Positions 1-5,389 of a stretch of 5,389 nucleotides of DNA are shown piece after piece. The notes beneath the pieces are model-generated. The model was not told the DNA's origin. It saw only the letters and a program-made list of their open reading frames with translations, and searched no databases. The translations under genes were made by a program, and so were the position numbers. Position 1 is the stretch's first letter. Every line of letters starts with the position of its first letter. The DNA is from Nitrospina sp. (GTDB lineage: Bacteria > Nitrospinota > Nitrospinia > Nitrospinales > VA-1): the NCBI GenBank assembly GCA_018665625.1, contig JABJCF010000007.1:1-5389 (forward strand), read 5' to 3'.

Positions 1-292
1 TCTTTACCAGTAGGCTTTTTACCTGACCGGAAATACGAGCACCAATTTTAACTTCGGCACCTGTCTTGAGGGTCACCGTACCCGTGGCTAAAACTTTCTG
101 ATGAACATCTTGCCGGGTAACCGGTTTGAATTGGAAATCCTTTGCTTTGGGCTTTTCGGGAGGTTTCCCAAAAATCATCGCCTTAACCGTTTTTTCGATC
201 GGGGCGAGTTTTCCTTCCTGCCAAAGCCAGTGAATTCCAGCCGCAAGAATGACCAACAACAAGAGATTCCGGAGTGTTCCCGAAATCTTCAT
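1..292 (-). CDS. MacA/HlyD-type periplasmic adaptor subunit, N-terminal part (partial)
   Basis: Only the first 97 residues are in the window; the frame stays open through the left edge. Reading from the ATG at 292, residues 7-24 form a hydrophobic segment (LRNLLLLVILAAGIHWLW) that would be an inner-membrane anchor or uncleaved signal. A charged, proline-rich stretch follows at about 26-57. Residues 58-97 then read like the start of a membrane-fusion protein: a V-T-R-x-D-V start, then LATGTV, then GARISGQVKSLLVK. This is very close to the ATGT...G-A-x-(V/I)-SGQ-(V/L)-KSL signature of MacA-type adaptors, where it leads into the lipoyl-like domain. Such adaptors connect an inner-membrane transporter, often an ABC transporter of the MacB type, to a TolC-like outer-membrane channel. 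The start is well fixed: an in-frame TAG lies ten codons upstream with no other start codon between. The Shine-Dalgarno is weak (AAAGAG). A transporter partner would lie left of the window, so MacA proper versus another RND/ABC adaptor cannot be decided. Confidence 0.85.
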   Translation of the reverse strand, partial: MKISGTLRNLLLLVILAAGIHWLWQEGKLAPIEKTVKAMIFGKPPEKPKAKDFQFKPVTRQDVHQKVLATGTVTLKTGAEVKIGARISGQVKSLLVK

Positions 293-480
293 AAATGAGC
301 TCTTTTCGTTAAGGTGTATAAACTAAATTTTAACACAGCAAATAGGGCAAAACTCTTATCCCTGCAAACCCCAAAATACCCTTTTTAAATTGAACTAATA
401 ACACACATCAAAAGCCAGCTAAGTATGCTAAAGTAAAGGAATTAACCCCTTATTGAAAAATCGGCAAAACGACTGATAAC
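293..480. promoter_or_regulatory. Divergent intergenic region between the adaptor and AsmA-like genes
   Basis: This 188-base AT-rich gap separates two divergent genes and must hold both promoters. I see no convincing -35/-10 pair facing right. TTGAAC at 390-395 and TATGCT at 424-429 are 28 bases apart, too far for a standard sigma-70 promoter. The purine-rich AAAGGA at 435-440 would make a good ribosome binding site, but it is about 40 bases before the first usable start of the AsmA-like gene and is followed by an in-frame TGA at 454-456. No clear operator palindrome was found. Confidence 0.5.
322..350 (-). promoter_or_regulatory. Possible sigma-70 type promoter for the adaptor gene
   Basis: On the minus strand TTGCCC (350-345) and TTTAGT (327-322) are 17 bases apart, each matching four of six consensus bases. 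Transcription would start about 20-30 bases before the ATG at 292, which gives a sensible short leader. The match is only moderate in an AT-rich gap, so this is a candidate and not a firm call. Confidence 0.3.
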
Positions 481-3400
481 TTGAGCTTTAACGTGACTGA
501 AACGAAAAATAGTCCATCTCAAAAATCTAAAACTGGCAAAACCCTCCTCAAACGAGGGTTAATAGGCTTTTTTGCGGTCATTTTGCTACTGGCAATCGTT
601 CTATCGACCATCGACCTGGAAGACGCAAAAAACACACTGATCGAAAAAGTATCCGCCGAAAGTGGGATGAAAATTGAAATAGAATCGATTGGATTCGGGT
701 TTGCCCACGGTCTCGGACTCAAATGCAGCGGTGTAAAAGTCGTGACTCCAAAAGGAGAAACTTACGCCGTCGATCATTTACACCTGCTGGCAGAGTGGGC
801 TCCCCTACTTACAGGGGAATTTAAAATAAACACTGCCACTCTGGATCGTCCGCAGCTCACACTGAACCTTTCCGATAAACCAGCGAAAAAACCTGAAACA
901 AGTAAAAAGGGTCCAGAAGACGCAAAACCCGGTTCAACCACTCCTGTTAAATCTGCTCAGGAAGCATTAAAGAAATCTCAACTTTCAGTGCGGAACTTTA
1001 AAATATCGGATGGTCAGATCACATTGGTCCATCCCGGAAAACAAAAAAGTTTATTAGCCAACCTCGATCTCAGCTTGCAACTGGAACAAGTATCAGCTGA
1101 CAGATTAGATATTGTCGTCGATTCCTTAAAAGTTTCTACTGGAGAACTTTCATTACAGGGAAAAGCAAAGGGAGAAAACCTGACCGCAGAAAATGCGCAT
1201 CTGTCTGTTGACCTTGAAACCAGCTCCTTTGATTTAAATAATATTAAACCCACGCTGGCTTTTTTCTCCAAGGACATCGAAAAAACTCTCGCGCAAATAA
1301 GTGAACTTCAAATTGAAGACTTCTCATTAAGCGTACAAACACCTCTTGCTGCTTTAGACAAACCCGAAAATCTAAAACAACAATCGAGTGGAGAAATAAA
1401 TTTCGACATAAAAAATGTGGCTTTAAATCTGGGAGAAAAACCGCTGAAAATCTCTCCTCTAGAAGGAGTCGGAAAATGGTCTAAAGGAATCCTGCAACCA
1501 GATATCAAAGGTACCGCTTTGGGAAGTAACTTTGGCATCAAAGGCGAGCTACCCTTAACAGGCAAAAGCATAAAAACGGATATCAATTGGAGTGCGTTAG
1601 ACATCACCCAACTCCCCTTGCCAAAATCAGAGACCTGGCAACCCGTATCAGGCAATGTTGCAGGATCATTGAATTTGGACGGTCCTCTCCCTGAAACCGG
1701 CAAACCCTTGCCAAAAAGTTTAAAAGGCAAACTCAATTTCCAATTTCAAAATCTGGTACTGACCAACAATACAGAAAAAATCTCCCTACCGCGATTGGAA
1801 GGAAAAGGCGATTACCAAAATAACAAACTCGACTACCAACTCATTGGCGATATTTTTGATGGCAATATCAAATCCAATGGAATCATAAAAATTTCTAAAC
1901 AAACCGACCTGAACAACCAAACAGAATTTGCCAACCTGGACCTTAGCAAACTAAACATACTCAAACCCGGCATGGGAATACCCACTCAAGGGAAAGCTTC
2001 TGGCAAGATCACCATTAAAGGACCTGTTCCCGAAGATGGAAAAATCGATAAACTTAAAATCGACACATCATTTAATGTGGCAAATTTATCTGTGCCGATG
2101 GAACACAACCAAAAACCATTTCCATTGGAAATTTCCCAACTTAAAGGAACTGCCAACCTGAGCCAAAACCAATTGGCTCACGACATCCAGGCAAATATGT
2201 TGGGAGGCAGTCTCGGGGCAACGGGCAACCTGAATATTGGGAACAAGAAAATCGCAGATACAACGATCAGCTTAAAAACAATCGATCTTTCTTCTCTCGA
2301 TCAATTTATTCAATCAGCATCTGGAACGGTTTCAGCAGACATCAAGCTCAAAGGCCCTCTCCCCGAAAATGGAAAACTGGGTAACCTTAAAATCAATACT
2401 AATTTTGATTTGGAAAATGTAAGGCTGCCGGTTGAGATAGCAGAAAAATCCGTCAACGCAGAAATCAGTCGTCTCAAAGGAACTGCGTCCCTTATTAAAA
2501 ATAAATTAGCGCACGATGTTACCGCCAAACTCTTAGGCGGCAATGTTGCCGTCAAAGGCAACGTCTCTCTTAAAGAATCCGGAGCGCCCGATACTGTAGA
2601 CACACATCTTCAACTGGAACATTTAGATCTGGCGTGGGTTCAACGACTAAAAAAAGGCGATTGGATTCCCACTTCTGGCAAGCTATCGAGCAATTTAAAA
2701 ATCAAAGGCCCGATCCCAGACGAAAACACATCTCCCACAAAACTTAAAGCATCTGGCACACTGACAGCAGATAAACTGCTAATGGGCACAGGAGAAAAGA
2801 AGAACGAGTTCGAAACCGCCAAGCTGACTCTCAAACCCGGATCAAAAGATTCCACTCAAGCTCTGATAGAAGTGGAAAAAATAAAAGCCGCAGGTTTGCA
2901 GCTTAAAAAAGTTCAAACCAATTTCAATATCAACCCAAAACAAATCGATCTGACCGAAGGACGCGTCTTCCCTCAAAACGGGCAGTTGAAACTTAAGGGA
3001 AACTTCCAACCTCCCTCAGGCAACTATAAATTGCAGTTCCAGGGAGACAAGTTAAAAATAGAAGATTTTGTAAAACAAATGGCCGGCCCTTTAAATCTAC
3101 AGGGAAAACTGGACGGCAAATTACCTGAAAACTCTACAGGGTTTCCTGATATTGCCAAAGAGCTTTCCGGACAAGTGAAACTCGATCTAAAAGATGGAAC
3201 TCTTCCCGAACTTAAAGCTGTGGATACATTGCTCACCCTTTTGAATCCCACCAGCGCCTTGCAGACAAAAAAGGCTGGCTTGAATTACGAAACCGTGGGA
3301 GGAGATTTTAAAATAGTCAAAGGCCTCGTCAACACTAAAAACTTTGAAATGAAAAGTCCGCAAATCAACTTACAAGTTGTGGGTGAAGCCAATCTGGGAA

Positions 3401-3648
3401 CGGACACCGTCAACGCACAAGTCAAGGCCATGCCACTGCAAATGCTGGATAAAGCTGTTAAAGCCATTCCTCTTCTGGGTCAAATTTTAACAGGAGGAAA
3501 AAAAGGCGGGGTGATCGAAACTTATTTTAAAGTGGATGGAAAACTGAGCGAACCCAGCGTCACCATGCAGGCACATAAATCCCTCACCGAAAAACCCGGA
3601 GCCATGCTGAATGAGCTCATGAACATCCCCGGAAACTTTACTAAATAA
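481..3648 (+). CDS. AsmA-like protein, 1055 aa, membrane-anchored with periplasmic repeats
   Basis: Large protein of the AsmA superfamily (relatives: AsmA, YhdP, TamB). These are anchored in the inner membrane and reach into the periplasm with long beta-sheet grooves; members are implicated in phospholipid transport to the outer membrane or its assembly. Residues 15-25 are basic (K15, K17, K20, K24, R25) and residues 27-44 form one hydrophobic segment, giving an N-in, periplasm-out topology. Residues 50-130 resemble the AsmA N-terminal region, with a beta-strand pattern ending in TLDRPQLTLNL. A Lys/Pro-rich linker lies at about 132-165. Residues about 300-800 carry imperfect repeats of 111-118 residues. 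From about 890 to the end is an AsmA-type C-terminal region, beginning LSGQVKLDLKDGTLPELKAV and ending with a KVDGKLSEPSV strand. Length is between AsmA (about 600) and YhdP/TamB (about 1260). The start is TTG 481 or GTG 493; an in-frame stop at 454-456 excludes an earlier one, and the next ATG (667) lies after the anchor. No specific ortholog is claimed. Confidence 0.88.
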   Translation: MSFNVTETKNSPSQKSKTGKTLLKRGLIGFFAVILLLAIVLSTIDLEDAKNTLIEKVSAESGMKIEIESIGFGFAHGLGLKCSGVKVVTPKGETYAVDHLHLLAEWAPLLTGEFKINTATLDRPQLTLNLSDKPAKKPETSKKGPEDAKPGSTTPVKSAQEALKKSQLSVRNFKISDGQITLVHPGKQKSLLANLDLSLQLEQVSADRLDIVVDSLKVSTGELSLQGKAKGENLTAENAHLSVDLETSSFDLNNIKPTLAFFSKDIEKTLAQISELQIEDFSLSVQTPLAALDKPENLKQQSSGEINFDIKNVALNLGEKPLKISPLEGVGKWSKGILQPDIKGTALGSNFGIKGELPLTGKSIKTDINWSALDITQLPLPKSETWQPVSGNVAGSLNLDGPLPETGKPLPKSLKGKLNFQFQNLVLTNNTEKISLPRLEGKGDYQNNKLDYQLIGDIFDGNIKSNGIIKISKQTDLNNQTEFANLDLSKLNILKPGMGIPTQGKASGKITIKGPVPEDGKIDKLKIDTSFNVANLSVPMEHNQKPFPLEISQLKGTANLSQNQLAHDIQANMLGGSLGATGNLNIGNKKIADTTISLKTIDLSSLDQFIQSASGTVSADIKLKGPLPENGKLGNLKINTNFDLENVRLPVEIAEKSVNAEISRLKGTASLIKNKLAHDVTAKLLGGNVAVKGNVSLKESGAPDTVDTHLQLEHLDLAWVQRLKKGDWIPTSGKLSSNLKIKGPIPDENTSPTKLKASGTLTADKLLMGTGEKKNEFETAKLTLKPGSKDSTQALIEVEKIKAAGLQLKKVQTNFNINPKQIDLTEGRVFPQNGQLKLKGNFQPPSGNYKLQFQGDKLKIEDFVKQMAGPLNLQGKLDGKLPENSTGFPDIAKELSGQVKLDLKDGTLPELKAVDTLLTLLNPTSALQTKKAGLNYETVGGDFKIVKGLVNTKNFEMKSPQINLQVVGEANLGTDTVNAQVKAMPLQMLDKAVKAIPLLGQILTGGKKGGVIETYFKVDGKLSEPSVTMQAHKSLTEKPGAMLNELMNIPGNFTK
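1651..2760 (+). repeat. Protein-level repeats of about 112 residues inside the AsmA-like gene
   Basis: Four copies of a strand followed by GPLPE, GPVPE, GPLPE and GPIPD start at residues 401, 514, 625 and 743, so they are spaced 113, 111 and 118 residues. A second motif inside each unit, ending L-E/K-G (E440, K555, K666; also E328 in a preceding unit that lacks the GP motif), repeats with spacings of 112, 115 and 111. A worn copy (GKLPE) occurs at residue 879. Bases have diverged, so the repeat shows in protein and not in DNA. The pattern fits the repeating beta-groove units of AsmA/TamB-type lipid-transport proteins. The interval given covers the four clear copies. Confidence 0.75.
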
Positions 3649-3652
3649 AACT

Positions 3653-3684
3653 CATACCTAATTTAACCCATACCTAATTAAACT
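3653..3684. repeat. Two tandem copies of a 16-bp repeat after the stop codon
   Basis: CATACCTAATTTAAC (3653-3667) and CATACCTAATTAAAC (3669-3683) are adjacent, one base apart, and differ at a single position. The repeat begins four bases after the TAA of the AsmA-like gene. It could be a replication-slippage duplication or a pair of binding sites; its position downstream of a gene makes slippage the simpler reading. Confidence 0.75.
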
Positions 3685-3799
3685 GATATTACCGCCAGGT
3701 CGGGATGGAGCCTCAACCTCCTCTTTTGTTCCCTTACGAAATAAGATAAAATTGCACTTCAGAATCAAATTCCAACATGCAGTCAGGGGTCAACTTCGT

Positions 3800-3869
3800 G
3801 ATATCTCCTTCTGAAACATTCGTGCCCCGAAGGGGTAGTCCCCTTTATGGATGCCTTTACGATATCTCC
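3800..3869. repeat. Direct repeat GATATCTCC flanking a hairpin region
   Basis: GATATCTCC occurs at 3800-3808 and again at 3861-3869. Including the preceding CTT, 12 of 15 positions agree (CTT, three variable bases, then GATATCTCC). The 52 bases between the copies contain the G/C-run hairpin. The arrangement could be a remnant of a small insertion with a target duplication, or a pair of regulator sites. Nothing in it codes for protein. Confidence 0.5.
3829..3846 (+). terminator. Small hairpin, possible weak terminator
   Basis: AAGGGG (3830-3835) and CCCCTT (3840-3845) form a 6-bp stem around a TAGT loop, extendable by one G-U pair, and end in only three T residues. The GGGG run can instead pair with CCCC at 3825-3828 across a GAA loop, so two exclusive hairpins are possible. 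The short T tract makes a true intrinsic terminator doubtful, and it lies about 180 bases after the AsmA-like stop. Confidence 0.3.
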
Positions 3870-3942
3870 GCTCTAGTAATAGGCTTGAAAGTCCGCTAAT
3901 TACTAAATCGAAGTAAATTTTTTAAAAGCTACCAATTTTCCT

Positions 3943-3966
3943 ATGAATAAGCGGCAAGTGAAATGA
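3943..3966 (+). CDS. Seven-codon mini-ORF overlapping the next start (doubtful)
   Basis: ATG at 3943 opens a 7-codon frame reading MNKRQVK, whose TGA (3964-3966) overlaps the ATG (3963-3965) of the next gene as ATGA. That overlap is the usual arrangement for translational coupling. No Shine-Dalgarno precedes 3943, so translation is uncertain, and a frame this short arises easily by chance. Confidence 0.15.
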   Translation: MNKRQVK

Positions 3967-5389
3967 TTGAAGCCAAACAATTACCAGTGTTTAAAAAGGA
4001 ACTTGGGTTGTTGGAAAACCAACTGGCTATGTTTGAGACCAAGATCAAGGATGCCTCCGAAATCGAACCGGGAGAAAAAGGTCCGGAAGAAGAGAGGGCT
4101 CGAATATTAAAAATCATTCGCAATCAAAAGCAGAAGCTCTCGAAAATCCCCAATACAGTAGAAACCACACTTTGCAAAAATGGAAACAAAAAGATTGATC
4201 TTTCCATTGCTCTGGAGAGTCTCCAAATGCTCGATGAGCATTTCAGAAAGTTAAAGGTGGATGTTGAGACCATCGCCGAGAACCAATATGAGTGTAAGCT
4301 GGATGCCTACAAGCAGGAGATATTTAAGTCTATTGACCTGGTTCTCGATCCGATCGATTTTATCATTCCCAACATTCGGTTTGAATTGGCCTATATGGAA
4401 AAGCATTACCGCAAGCCCGATAATGTGGCCAACACCATCCTTCCCGAGGTGCAGGAGTTGGTGGATAAGCTGGAAGACAAAGAGATTGGTTTGAAAGAGT
4501 TTTTTGACGGTAGCGGCAAGGGCGAAGACAGGGTTTTAGGATATAAGGAGTTGCGGTCGAAAAACAAGGTGTTTTCCAGGTACCAATACTATGAGAATTC
4601 TCCAGAATCTTATAAAGAACTCAACGACATTTACTATGAGATTTGTAAGGCCATGGAAAGCTTTTTAAAGGAAAGAAGAGCGGAGCCGGAACTGCGGAAA
4701 TTTTACCCTCAAGTGAAAGAGAGAGATCAGTCAATTTCTAAAATGAGCGAAATATTCGATACAGGTTCATTCCTGATGATTTTGTCCCAAAAATCCAGAA
4801 AAAAATATTCCTACTGTGAAGAAGTAAGAAAAGCCAACACCCTGCTTGAACAGTTCAACAACCAGCGCAAAGACCTTATCTTTTATAACGACGCTGAGCT
4901 TAAACGCACTAGAAAAATGTTGGAGACCAAACTTGCCAAATCTCCCGATAAACCACGTTTAAAAACAATCCTGGATGAAGTCGATAAGTTCATTCAGGAA
5001 GGGAAGTTGCCTTTCACCCGGTTAGAAATGATTTTTAACAAATTGTTAAAAAAGGATTTCAATATCGTTGTCATGGAAAAGGAGGCCGACGACATCACTA
5101 TTACTATCACTCCCCATCACGAAAAGAGGTATGGAAGAGATATCCTCGATCGAATCAACATCATCATTCATGAGATTGACTTTTGGTATCCTCCCGATGA
5201 AAAACAATTATTGTTTCAAAGCATCTCCAAGGCCACGGAAAAAATTCAGGCTGATGAGCCTATGGATAAAAATGAATTTAAGAATATGATGAGGACTTAC
5301 GACCAGGCAATGGAAAAGAATATTCGGAAGATGTATCCCGATAAAGTGAAGGAATTAGTCGTCCCTGAAAAACCCTATTTCCAGAGAAA
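3963..5389 (+). CDS. Unrecognised charged, helical protein, at least 475 aa (partial)
   Basis: The frame starts at ATG 3963 and stays open for 475 codons to the right edge, so the C-terminus is missing. The start is fixed by an in-frame TAA at 3948-3950 with no other start between; the ribosome binding site is weak (AAGTGA region). I do not recognise the family. There is no signal peptide and no membrane segment, so it is probably cytoplasmic. The sequence is rich in Lys and Glu and looks mostly helical, with heptad-like spacing at about residues 7-30 and 42-60 that suggests coiled coils. Cysteines are few and scattered (C71, C111, C228, C285), with no CxxC pair. A short beta-like stretch, DDITITITPHHEKRYG, lies at about 380-395, before a helix and the only tryptophan (W408, in DFWYPPDE). 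I see no Walker, helicase, nuclease or HTH motif. Base use matches its neighbours. Possible roles such as scaffold, structural or regulatory protein cannot be told apart here. Confidence 0.8.
   Translation, partial: MIEAKQLPVFKKELGLLENQLAMFETKIKDASEIEPGEKGPEEERARILKIIRNQKQKLSKIPNTVETTLCKNGNKKIDLSIALESLQMLDEHFRKLKVDVETIAENQYECKLDAYKQEIFKSIDLVLDPIDFIIPNIRFELAYMEKHYRKPDNVANTILPEVQELVDKLEDKEIGLKEFFDGSGKGEDRVLGYKELRSKNKVFSRYQYYENSPESYKELNDIYYEICKAMESFLKERRAEPELRKFYPQVKERDQSISKMSEIFDTGSFLMILSQKSRKKYSYCEEVRKANTLLEQFNNQRKDLIFYNDAELKRTRKMLETKLAKSPDKPRLKTILDEVDKFIQEGKLPFTRLEMIFNKLLKKDFNIVVMEKEADDITITITPHHEKRYGRDILDRINIIIHEIDFWYPPDEKQLLFQSISKATEKIQADEPMDKNEFKNMMRTYDQAMEKNIRKMYPDKVKELVVPEKPYFQR

Larger units (their letters stand above)
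3649..3962. other. Non-coding gap between the AsmA-like gene and the unknown gene
   Basis: These 314 bases hold no credible gene on either strand; the reading frames I followed break within about 15 codons. From left to right I see a 16-bp tandem repeat directly after the stop, a C-rich stretch, two copies of GATATCTCC 61 bases apart with a G/C-run hairpin region between them, an AT-rich tract near 3911-3926, and a 7-codon mini-ORF touching the next gene. No strong terminator for the AsmA-like gene and no strong promoter for the next gene could be found. Confidence 0.6.

Noticed and set aside
101..298. 65-codon plus-strand frame with its own ATG
   Set aside because: It lies wholly within the minus-strand adaptor gene, whose MacA-like signature is convincing, and its own translation looks random.
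519..3467. Several minus-strand frames of 60-142 codons across the AsmA-like gene
   Set aside because: They are antisense shadows of one long, coherent plus-strand protein; their translations are Ser/Phe/Leu-rich with no domain sense.
3707..3730. GGAG/CTCC hairpin followed by TCTTTTGTT as a terminator for the AsmA-like gene
   Set aside because: The stem is only 4 bp with a 7-base loop, too weak to call as an intrinsic terminator.
3784..3869. CRISPR array or REP cluster
   Set aside because: Only two short copies with one interval, no array, and no transposase or Cas gene in view.
3885..3919. TTGAAA at 3885 with AT-rich boxes downstream as a promoter for the unknown gene
   Set aside because: Possible -10 boxes lie 10 (TACTAA) or 23 (TAAATT) bases away, outside normal sigma-70 spacing, and the matches are poor.
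3941..4123. 60-codon minus-strand frame at the start of the unknown gene
   Set aside because: Antisense to the 475-codon frame, low complexity and with no ribosome binding site of note.
4261..5289. Two plus-strand frames (77 and 73 codons) inside the unknown gene
   Set aside because: Out-of-frame shadows of the longer open frame; rich in Ser, Trp and Arg in a way typical of frame-shifted reading.
4440..5291. EF-hand calcium sites in the unknown protein
   Set aside because: The helix-turn-helix segments lack the D-x-D/N-x-D/S-G loop and the glutamate at position 12.

Overview
The window looks like chromosomal DNA of a Gram-negative bacterium. Two of its three genes encode cell-envelope proteins of types that go with an outer membrane: a MacA/HlyD-type periplasmic adaptor and a large AsmA-family protein. 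Base composition is moderate to AT-leaning and similar throughout, with no visible break that would suggest recent transfer. I cannot assign a taxon from the sequence. None of the three gene starts has a strong Shine-Dalgarno sequence.

Layout: (1) 1-292, minus strand: the first 97 codons of a MacA-like periplasmic adaptor, running off the left edge. (2) 293-480: a divergent intergenic region that must hold the promoters of both envelope genes. (3) 481-3648, plus strand: a 1055-residue AsmA-like protein with one N-terminal membrane anchor, a long periplasmic repeat region and an AsmA-type C-terminal region. Its start is TTG or GTG, not ATG. (4) 3649-3962: a 314-base non-coding gap with a 16-bp tandem repeat just after the stop codon, a small G/C-run hairpin region between two 9-bp direct repeats, and a 7-codon mini-ORF that overlaps the next start as ATGA. 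(5) 3963 to the right edge, plus strand: at least 475 codons of an unrecognised, highly charged, mostly helical soluble protein with no stop inside the window.

How the parts relate: the adaptor and the AsmA-like protein are divergent neighbours, and both belong to families that span or act in the periplasm (export from the inner membrane, and lipid transport or outer-membrane assembly). They may share a regulatory region, but nothing in the sequence proves a joint function. The downstream unknown gene is separated by a non-coding gap and is probably an independent unit. I found no CRISPR array, RNA gene, transposase, toxin-antitoxin pair or recognisable defence system. The points most worth a second look are the regular repeat architecture of the AsmA-like protein, the unknown 475+ residue protein, and the structured gap in front of it.
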